A DNA stretch of 33,764 bases from Candidatus Poseidoniales archaeon (lineage in GTDB: Archaea; Thermoplasmatota; Poseidoniia; Poseidoniales; Thalassarchaeaceae), in contig QQRX01000026.1 in NCBI GenBank assembly GCA_003602595.1, positions 1 through 33,764 on the forward strand, in the 5' to 3' direction. Every line of letters starts with the position of its first letter. The stretch's first letter is position 1. Of the stretch, positions 1 through 5,728 are shown one piece after another. The notes below the pieces were generated by a model that was not told where the DNA came from, made no database searches, and was given only the letters and a program-made list of their open reading frames with translations. The position numbers and the translations under genes were made by a program.

Positions 1-1
1 A

Positions 2-289
2 ATCACAGAAAACATTGTGGAAAATGCTGTGGACTTCACAATAAATGAATATAGAAATAAGAACAGTCTATTAAATAAAATTGTTTCATTAATATTATGG
101 ATATTTTCCCCAATCATAGAATTTCATAAGAAAAATCACCAAAAAAGATGGTTTGTCTTTTATGTATATTTTATGGCTATTTTTGTAGGAATCCCACTCT
201 TGTTCCTTTCTATATTTATTGATGTTTTAATCGACTTTTTTTACGAGATGATTATACAGAGCATATCTTCATTTTTTGATACTTTCTAA
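2..289 (+). CDS. C-terminal part of a membrane protein (5' partial)
   Basis: The reading frame is open from the left edge to a TAA at 287-289. A GTG at 17 could be a start, but the frame continues upstream without a stop, so the gene probably begins outside the window. The visible 95 residues contain two strongly hydrophobic stretches, around IVSLILWIFSPII and then FVFYVYFMAIFVGIPLLFL, separated by a basic loop rich in H, K and R. The end is aromatic and hydrophobic. I do not recognise a family. It is most likely an integral membrane protein; the role is unknown. Confidence 0.5.
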   Translation: MTENIVENAVDFTINEYRNKNSLLNKIVSLILWIFSPIIEFHKKNHQKRWFVFYVYFMAIFVGIPLLFLSIFIDVLIDFFYEMIIQSISSFFDTF

Positions 290-356
290 CTTTGATACAT
301 TAGAATTAATGAGAAGTATCTTGAATAAATACCTCTCTGCAATGTATGGTGATTAG

Positions 357-542
357 TTGCCTAAAGTGAAGAGGCCAAAAAAAGGATGGTATAGAGTTAC
401 TAAGAAAAGACCTTTTCGTGGTCCTCCGGTTAAACCAAGTGAGAGAGGATTGCCCCCCTGTCCTGCTTGCGGTCAGTGGACAATGCAAAAGGATAACAAA
501 CGAAATGAATTATTTTGTGGCCTATGCGGAGCAATAATGTAA
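357..542 (+). CDS. Small basic zinc-ribbon protein (61 aa)
   Basis: The first half is very basic (MPKVKRPKKGWYRVTKKRPF). The second half carries CPAC at about residues 35-38 and CGLC about 16 residues later, a four-cysteine zinc ribbon. This suits a small nucleic-acid or ribosome-binding protein, but I cannot name a family. The TTG start is chosen because an in-frame TAG lies directly before it (354-356) and GGTGAT, an archaeal Shine-Dalgarno core, sits at 348-353. An AT-rich GAATAAATA at about 322-330 could be the TATA box. It lies directly upstream of the structured RNA at 550-657 and could share its transcript. Four intact cysteines and codon-like structure make it probably real despite its size. 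Confidence 0.6.
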   Translation: MPKVKRPKKGWYRVTKKRPFRGPPVKPSERGLPPCPACGQWTMQKDNKRNELFCGLCGAIM

Positions 543-549
543 GTGTGCG

Positions 550-657
550 AAATCCAATATGTAGATACCTCTTCGGAGGTATGCCACTGTGATGAAAAAC
601 CGCACCGGATGCTTTGTACATCAAGAGTGATGGGCGATCTGAGTGGCACTAGGATTT
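550..657 (+). ncRNA. Candidate structured RNA with a kink-turn; family unknown
   Basis: Nested complementary segments fill the gap between two genes. The outer stem is AAATCC 550-555 with GGATTT 652-657. A hairpin ATACCTC-TTCG-GAGGTAT lies at 565-582 (UUCG tetraloop). A helix TGCCAC 582-587 / GTGGCA 643-648 follows; base 582 can join only one of these two helices. This helix abuts GTGATGA (589-595) and CTGA (639-642), the exact layout of a box C/D kink-turn: three-base bulge T588-G589-T590, G591.A642 and A592.G641 sheared pairs, T593.T640, G594-C639. Inside, CGC(A)CC 601-606 can pair with GGGCG 632-636, and GATG 608-611 with CATC 619-622. The spacing does not fit a double-guide C/D RNA (only 5 bases between the inner GTGATGG and CTGA). 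It could be a free ncRNA or a leader of the protease gene at 665, which has no clear TATA box of its own. Confidence 0.45.
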
Positions 658-664
658 GTTGATA

Positions 665-2248
665 ATGAGTGATGAGAAAATCATTGTAGATTCTCAAAAT
701 AGAAAATTTAGAATTCCTAATCCAACTAGGCTAACTAAACCTCCAGAAGATATCAGAATAGCCAGAATAAGTAGTCCATGGAAAATTTATTTTAGTATGA
801 TAGGTACTGTTCTTCCTGCCTTTTTTCTATTATATACATCTCTTTTCATAATAGTTGGAATTATGGATAACAATCCAATCATGACATTATCAGGTAGCCT
901 TTGTAGCCTGCCACTTCTTTTCATTATATTACGTCTTTACAGACCTCGATTGATACATGTTAAATTAGCTTCTCCAAGTGAGAAAGGGCAATATCTCCAT
1001 CCTCTACCTTCCGGCGGTTCATTACAAACAGATATGAAGACAGAATTAAAAAGATACATAATTAGGGATGATTCTGTACTCGATTTGCCTCCTACAAATC
1101 AATTATGGTTTGTGTTTATCTCAATAGTTTTGACCGGAATTATTGTTTCAGTCTTGTTTTTCTCTCAATCTACTGAATTATTCGGAGTATTATTATTTGT
1201 GATCATTGCAATTCCATTGTGGTTAATTGGATTTTCTTTGCCAGTACTTGCTTGGTGGGGAACTTCTACACAATCATTGGGTTTACCTACAAAGAGAAGA
1301 GATGCTGAGTCATGGCTACTAGCAGGTATGGCCTCAGCATTTCCTGCATTTATCTTCAATAGTTTTGCTGCACCTGCAATCATCCCTTCTTCATTTCCTT
1401 TATGGGCCAGCGATTTATGCTTACTTGCAATCAGTGCCCCATTTTGTGAAGAAATTTTCAAAGGAATAGCAGTGGCGCTATTTTTACCATCAATAAAAGG
1501 ACCAAAACATGGCTTTCAAGTAGGTTTTACTGTAGGATTAGGTTTCGCTTTGATAGAAAACTTTCAATATATTGGAATCTCATTAATGGGTGGACCCCTG
1601 GGGATAACTATTACAATCCTGATTAGGGGAATTGGATCTATTCCTGGTCATGCAGTATGGACTGCAGTAACTGGTACTGCATTGGGTTGGTTGGTTAAAG
1701 AAACAGATTTCAAGACTAAGTTAGAATGGTATGCCAAATCCTGGTCTCAAGATGCTGTTGATTTTATCGAAGGTGTAGGTATTGATTTTGATGGAGATGG
1801 AGATTTATCTGGTTATGATGGCTCAGATATATCTTTTAATTCAATTCTAGAAAAAAATAGTTCAGATCCTGTTAAAACTAATTCTCCTTGGTTATTGCTA
1901 GACAGTTCTGGCAAAATTTTTAACCAATTTGAGATTAAAGATTTTCCGAAATCAATTAATTTATCTAATGATGGATTATCCACGACATCTAGCTCCCTTT
2001 TACCCTCAGGCATAATGCCACCAAAGTCAATATCTGCGGCAATAGTGTTAGCTATCCTTGGACATTCATTTTGGAATGCCACTTCTTATCTATCTTACTT
2101 TCTGCCAGCATCTTACGGATTGGGTGAGACTTATTCCTCATTAATATCAATAATCTGGACATTAATACTGATTATATCTATATTATTCATAGCCAATCAA
2201 TTATTGAAAGGCATTAAAATTATAGATTCAAATAATATTAATGATTGA
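665..2248 (+). CDS. PrsW-type intramembrane metalloprotease with an EF-hand-like loop
   Basis: Polytopic membrane protein of 527 residues. It shows the PrsW signature motifs: EEIFK at 262-266, ENFQY from residue 298, HAVW at 329 and HSFWN at 467. These glutamates and histidines are the expected metal and catalytic residues of the family, whose bacterial members cut membrane-bound anti-sigma factors; the archaeal substrate is unknown. Membrane segments occur before and between the motifs. A soluble insert of about 110 residues lies between the HAVW and HSFW helices and contains a 12-residue DxDxDG loop (DFDGDGDLSGYD, 374-385) that matches a calcium-binding EF-hand loop. ATG 665 is preferred to a TTG nine bases upstream because it is the only ATG and fits the leader spacing. 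No TATA box is evident right upstream, so it may be read through from the RNA at 550-657. Confidence 0.75.
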   Translation: MSDEKIIVDSQNRKFRIPNPTRLTKPPEDIRIARISSPWKIYFSMIGTVLPAFFLLYTSLFIIVGIMDNNPIMTLSGSLCSLPLLFIILRLYRPRLIHVKLASPSEKGQYLHPLPSGGSLQTDMKTELKRYIIRDDSVLDLPPTNQLWFVFISIVLTGIIVSVLFFSQSTELFGVLLFVIIAIPLWLIGFSLPVLAWWGTSTQSLGLPTKRRDAESWLLAGMASAFPAFIFNSFAAPAIIPSSFPLWASDLCLLAISAPFCEEIFKGIAVALFLPSIKGPKHGFQVGFTVGLGFALIENFQYIGISLMGGPLGITITILIRGIGSIPGHAVWTAVTGTALGWLVKETDFKTKLEWYAKSWSQDAVDFIEGVGIDFDGDGDLSGYDGSDISFNSILEKNSSDPVKTNSPWLLLDSSGKIFNQFEIKDFPKSINLSNDGLSTTSSSLLPSGIMPPKSISAAIVLAILGHSFWNATSYLSYFLPASYGLGETYSSLISIIWTLILIISILFIANQLLKGIKIIDSNNIND

Positions 2249-2283
2249 ATCCATAAAATAGGATAATAGGGGAATAATTCTTG

Positions 2284-2293
2284 ATAACATATA
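2284..2293 (+). promoter_or_regulatory. Possible TATA box for the DUF92 gene
   Basis: ATAACATATA centred about 27 bases before the ATG at 2316, with no Shine-Dalgarno site between. This spacing would give a leaderless transcript. It is weak evidence in an AT-rich genome. Confidence 0.25.
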
Positions 2294-2315
2294 CTAACAG
2301 CAACACGGGGTCTGG

Positions 2316-3053
2316 ATGGAAGTGGCAACTGAACTATTGATTTCACTAATATTAGTTGGAATACTATTATTGATATCTAAATTCTATGATTTCTTAGATT
2401 TAGGTGGTCTTTTGGCTGCTTTAACGGTTGGATTATTAATATCTTTACTAGGTCATTGGACTTGGCTAATAGTATTAATGTCATTTTTAATAATGTCATC
2501 TGTAGTTACTAAATGGAGGTATGAAGAAAAATCATTACTTTCAGTTGAGGAATCTAATGAAGGCAAGAGAGGTTGGAAAAATGTTCTTGCAAATGGAGGA
2601 GGGGCATCATTAATTGCCATAATTAATTATCTTTTAGGAGGTCATGATTATGCTTATGCGGCCTTTTGTGCGTGTGTGGCAGTTGCTTCTTCGGATACTC
2701 TTGCATCTGAAATAGGAAGTTTAGATCCCAGGACCAGAATCATCACAACTTTAGCAGCCGTTCCTGCAGGAACTAATGGAGGAATGTCTCCTACTGGGAC
2801 TGTCGCCGCCTTTTATGGAGGGCTGATAGTTGCGATAATTTCTACTCTTTTGGGAGCCTTGAATGGAGACTCAAATCCTCCATTTTTCCTTTTCTTATGT
2901 ATCACAGTAATAGGTTGGCTTGGTTGCCAATTAGATTCTCTGCTGGGGGCATTATTTGAGAATCGTGGCTACCTCGGAAAACATAGTGTAAACTTCATAT
3001 CAACAATTGCTGGCGCAATTGCTGCGGTATGGGCGATTCAATTTTTCCTTTAA
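2316..3053 (+). CDS. DUF92 family integral membrane protein
   Basis: 245 residues, almost entirely hydrophobic with about six membrane segments. The conserved DUF92/TMEM19 core is visible: SSDTLASEIGSL at about residues 124-135 followed by GTNGGMSPTGT at about 152-162. Plant and cyanobacterial members (VTE6) act as phytyl-phosphate kinases, and archaeal members are suspected to handle isoprenoid phosphates; assigning that reaction here is inference. The ATG at 2316 follows a 67-base gap from the protease gene. The next gene starts about 20 bases downstream, so the two may be co-transcribed. Length is normal for the family and no key motif is missing. Confidence 0.7.
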   Translation: MEVATELLISLILVGILLLISKFYDFLDLGGLLAALTVGLLISLLGHWTWLIVLMSFLIMSSVVTKWRYEEKSLLSVEESNEGKRGWKNVLANGGGASLIAIINYLLGGHDYAYAAFCACVAVASSDTLASEIGSLDPRTRIITTLAAVPAGTNGGMSPTGTVAAFYGGLIVAIISTLLGALNGDSNPPFFLFLCITVIGWLGCQLDSLLGALFENRGYLGKHSVNFISTIAGAIAAVWAIQFFL

Positions 3054-3072
3054 ACTTCTAATGGGTATTATT

Positions 3073-5403
3073 ATGTCTTCAAAAAGATACAATTATCATC
3101 AAATATTAATATTATTATTAATCACATTATTGTTTATTTCTTCATTTTCAAGTGCTCAAACAGTTGAGGAAAATAATGGTCCAGGAATTTCTTATGATTA
3201 TCCAGATAATCACATGCTTTTCATTAAAGGAGATGAAGAATCACCATTTTTAGATAGAAATTGGTCGGTTTTGACTGGATTCCCTCAAGGCAGCATTTCT
3301 TTTAGTAGAACCAGTTCAACTTTGAATCCAAATATATTAAATGTTCAATCTTCTCCTGTAGAAGAACCCTTTAGATTTGAAGGCAATATTTCTGTAATTC
3401 TGTTTGCTTCTTTAGAAGGTGGCAGTAGTAATTCATGTGAGGCTTCTGATTTTTTACCCAGCCCTGTTGGTTCTGAAACTCAATTTGAAGTCTCTTTGTT
3501 GATGGGTGGAGTTTCTGTTATTTCTAATCAGTATACAGAATCTATTTCAATGTCTGAAGGATATACTTCTCCACATGAGTTTTCAGTACAAGGAGGGCAA
3601 ATTAATGTAAGTTTGAATAAAGGTGATACTATAGATTTGTCAATAAATGTTAGACATGAATGCGTAGAATCGGGAGCACTTTTATGGGGGAATTATGACG
3701 TTACATCTGGGATAATATTTGAAGGACAAATATTGGATATCAATATTGAAGCATTAGTTGATGCAAATCGGATGGTTAGGGTAGAAATGACTCCAATTTC
3801 TCCTTGGGGGTTAGATGATTTTTCTCATCAAATTTTTGAGATTGTTGGACCTACTGAATGGAGTAGTATGTATCATGGAAAATGGGATAATGAAGATTTA
3901 CGGCAGTACCATTTCGAAAATCCTCAAGGAATTAGAGTTGGAGAAGATAATAGAACAACTTATACTTGGTCGACAGATAAACCGTTGAAACCAGGTAATT
4001 ACATGGTTGATATGTGCATCGATCTATCCGATCAAGATCCAGTTAATGACTGTAATATAATTATTATTTTACGCTTCACTGTGCCTGATGATCCACAATC
4101 TTTAGTCAATGGAACATGGGCAGCAATTATCATCCCAATAGGTATTTTTGGATGGATATTTATTTCACTCAAGGAAGCAATGCTACCTCTCCCTGCATAT
4201 GGTGTAATTATACTACTTGCTTTTGCTAGTCTTGGCCCTGCAGTTCAATTGCCTGATATTGATTCAGAACCTTTCAGGGACAATGGCGCTGTACCGCCAT
4301 TTATGTTGATTTCCCATAATCCCGATACAAATTCTATGACACTTTCTGACATAATGGAGGATTCAGATATAGTTGTTATTGGGATGTTTCAACATGGCTC
4401 TCCAAATGCATTACTTCAGTATGACGATTTTTCAAAATCATCAAGGAATTCAGAGTTAGATATTTCATATGTTCAGATTGCGACTGGCGAGGGTTTGGAA
4501 GCAAGTTATTTAGATTCTTATTCAGAAAAACTAAACAATTCTTGGCCTCTTTTAATAGATGAATATGACTCTAGAATGGGCTTATCTCTTCCAAATAAAG
4601 CTAGTGATGCTGTTTTAGTTGTTGATTCTGCAGGATTTATTACAGAATGGAAGCCAGGCTCAATGTCTTCATCAGAAATCGAAGAAGCATCAATTAAGGC
4701 CTCATTTGGTTCTGGTAATAATCCAATCCAGATCATTTCACTCGTTTTTTCGACAGCATTTCTGCCGCTAATTGTTTTGGCAATGCCTAGAGAGAGACAA
4801 TTCAAATTCCCTGAAGATCCTTTAATACCTGGTGCAGGTAGCCTATTAATTCTGTATTCTTCAATAGTTGGATTTACATATTGGGCATTACCCGTTGCAT
4901 TATTTTCTTCTCTAGGACTAGGATTCTTTTGGATTTGGATTGAACTTTTCTTAGCCTGTTTACTAACTTATCATGGTATTTCAATTTTAAAATTAGGTAA
5001 AATAATCGAAATTGAGTTCCTAGCCAATTTAGCATATAATAAATTACCAGATAGTTATCGTTCTTGGAAATCTAAAGAAAGTTTTAGTGAAGATGCATAT
5101 CTTGGACTTTGGCTTGCTTGGCTTTTATGGTTAAGAGTCCCAGATATGATATCTCAAGGAATAGGCGGAATCGCTAGATCAGGTTTATTCGGCCCATTAA
5201 TGGCTATTTTATTCCTTATTTTGTTTATATTTTGTGCAGGAGTTTCAATAATTATTTTACGTAATTTAGCTTTAATTCTTGGACCAATTTCAAGAATTTT
5301 TGGAGAAATGAGTATAGGATTAAGGCCTAGAGCATGGGGTATTGCATCAACCACATTCGGATTGTGGATATTATTCAGTATTATTTTCGGCCCTTTATCA
5401 TAA
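3073..5403 (+). CDS. Large exported multi-domain membrane protein of unknown function
   Basis: 776 residues from ATG 3073. The frame is open further upstream (ATG 3061 and earlier), but 3073 gives a clean signal peptide (basic MSSKRYNYHQ, hydrophobic ILILLLITLLFISSF, then SSA) and follows a GGTATTATT spacer like other starts here. Residues about 30-345 are a polar, beta-rich extracellular part with scattered cysteines. Two membrane segments follow at about 350-395. A soluble domain at about 420-555 reads like a thioredoxin/peroxiredoxin fold (strand VVIGMF, later VLVVDSAGFITEWKPG) but has no CxxC. The remainder, about 555-776, is polytopic. No family recognised. The thioredoxin-like reading is tentative. 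It overlaps no neighbour and ends 72 bases before the tRNA. Confidence 0.6.
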   Translation: MSSKRYNYHQILILLLITLLFISSFSSAQTVEENNGPGISYDYPDNHMLFIKGDEESPFLDRNWSVLTGFPQGSISFSRTSSTLNPNILNVQSSPVEEPFRFEGNISVILFASLEGGSSNSCEASDFLPSPVGSETQFEVSLLMGGVSVISNQYTESISMSEGYTSPHEFSVQGGQINVSLNKGDTIDLSINVRHECVESGALLWGNYDVTSGIIFEGQILDINIEALVDANRMVRVEMTPISPWGLDDFSHQIFEIVGPTEWSSMYHGKWDNEDLRQYHFENPQGIRVGEDNRTTYTWSTDKPLKPGNYMVDMCIDLSDQDPVNDCNIIIILRFTVPDDPQSLVNGTWAAIIIPIGIFGWIFISLKEAMLPLPAYGVIILLAFASLGPAVQLPDIDSEPFRDNGAVPPFMLISHNPDTNSMTLSDIMEDSDIVVIGMFQHGSPNALLQYDDFSKSSRNSELDISYVQIATGEGLEASYLDSYSEKLNNSWPLLIDEYDSRMGLSLPNKASDAVLVVDSAGFITEWKPGSMSSSEIEEASIKASFGSGNNPIQIISLVFSTAFLPLIVLAMPRERQFKFPEDPLIPGAGSLLILYSSIVGFTYWALPVALFSSLGLGFFWIWIELFLACLLTYHGISILKLGKIIEIEFLANLAYNKLPDSYRSWKSKESFSEDAYLGLWLAWLLWLRVPDMISQGIGGIARSGLFGPLMAILFLILFIFCAGVSIIILRNLALILGPISRIFGEMSIGLRPRAWGIASTTFGLWILFSIIFGPLS

Positions 5404-5513
5404 ATTTATCATTAATTCCATCATTATGACCGAGACCATCATAAGAGTAGGGTTTCTCGCATTCGATATCCCTATGGGGGTATAGTATAACCTGGTAGTA
5501 CAGCGGGCTCCAG

Positions 5514-5584
5514 TTGCACGGGAATGACGACGAGATGGTTTTCTGATGGTTTTGATGACCAACTGGAGCACCGACCTGTCGCAA
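5514..5584 (+). ncRNA. Intronic box C/D guide RNA for C34 of pre-tRNA-Trp
   Basis: In order: C box ATGACGA 5524-5530, 12-nt guide 5531-5542, D' box CTGA 5543-5546, 5-nt spacer, C' box TTGATGA 5552-5558, 12-nt guide 5559-5570, D box CCGA 5571-5574. Both guides are exactly 12 nt, the canonical archaeal geometry. The terminal stem TTGC-ACGGG 5514-5522 pairs with CCTGT 5575-5579 and GCAA 5581-5584, with C5580 bulged. The D guide segment CAACTGGAGC (5560-5569) is a perfect 10-bp complement of the pre-tRNA at 5507-5516. The fifth base before the D box, G5566, pairs with C5510, which is C34, so the N+5 rule predicts 2'-O-methyl C34. Known in haloarchaea and other Euryarchaeota: the tRNA-Trp intron guides methylation of its own precursor. 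Confidence 0.9.
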
Positions 5585-5590
5585 CCCGAG

Positions 5591-5615
5591 AGCGTGCGCC
5601 TGCCAGGTGCACGCT
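5591..5615 (+). other. Extra 11-bp hairpin in the tRNA-Trp intron
   Basis: AGCGTGC 5591-5597 pairs with GCACGCT 5609-5615, then G5598.T5608, then CCT/AGG, closing a GCC loop at 5602-5604. The segment is GC-rich against an AT-rich background. It lies between the box C/D unit and the 3' splice site. It may hold the intron in a shape that brings the two splice bulges together; that is inference. Confidence 0.8.
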
Positions 5616-5664
5616 AGGCGGAAGACACCTGCTGATCTGGGTTCAAATCCCAGTGCCCCCACCA

Positions 5665-5670
5665 TTTTTT
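5665..5670 (+). terminator. T-run terminator after tRNA-Trp
   Basis: TTTTTT begins at the base after the encoded CCA. Archaeal RNA polymerase ends on T-runs, so this is a plausible 3' end for the tRNA transcript. Confidence 0.5.
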
Positions 5671-5693
5671 ATTGCATTATTTAGCATATCTCA

Positions 5694-5709
5694 GTTTATT
5701 TGAATAAAC
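5694..5709 (+). promoter_or_regulatory. TATA region with overlapping palindrome, subtilase promoter
   Basis: GTTTATT-TG-AATAAAC is a perfect 7+7 inverted repeat. Its right part, TTGAATAAA (5700-5708), is centred about 25 bases before the ATG at 5729, so it can serve as the TATA box of a leaderless transcript. A palindrome over the TATA box could also be an operator; AT-rich chance symmetry is possible. Confidence 0.4.
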
Positions 5710-5728
5710 ATTCCCATTTCGCACGTAT

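Larger units (their letters stand above)
5476..5664 (+). tRNA. trnW: tRNA-Trp(CCA), intron-containing, with encoded CCA end
   Basis: Acceptor stem GGGGGTA 5476-5482 pairs with TGCCCCC 5654-5660 (one G.T), discriminator A 5661, encoded CCA 5662-5664. D stem GTAT/GTAC (5485-5488/5498-5501) with GG in the loop. Anticodon stem GCGGG 5503-5507 pairs with CCTGC 5628-5632. Loop C32 T33 then anticodon CCA 5510-5512 and G37 at 5513. T arm CTGGG-TTCAAAT-CCCAG 5637-5653. A 113-nt intron at 5514-5626 sits at the canonical 37/38 position: the splice bulges read AG^T and AC^A on either side of a four-position helix CTCC/GAAG, which has one C.A mismatch at C34, so the bulge-helix-bulge is slightly relaxed. 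The mature loop would be CUCCAGA. Tryptophan identity follows from the CCA anticodon and from the intron content, typical of euryarchaeal tRNA-Trp. Confidence 0.93.

Noticed and set aside
589-642. Ordinary double-guide box C/D RNA reading of GTGATGA...CTGA at 589-642
   Set aside because: No D' box at 10-13 nt after the C box and only 5 nt between the inner GTGATGG and CTGA, so no usable guides. Kept as a kink-turn RNA of unknown type instead.
5381-5665. Minus-strand open frame reading GALGFEPRSAGVF
   Set aside because: It is the complement of the tRNA-Trp 3' half; this peptide is a well-known false call over tRNA genes.
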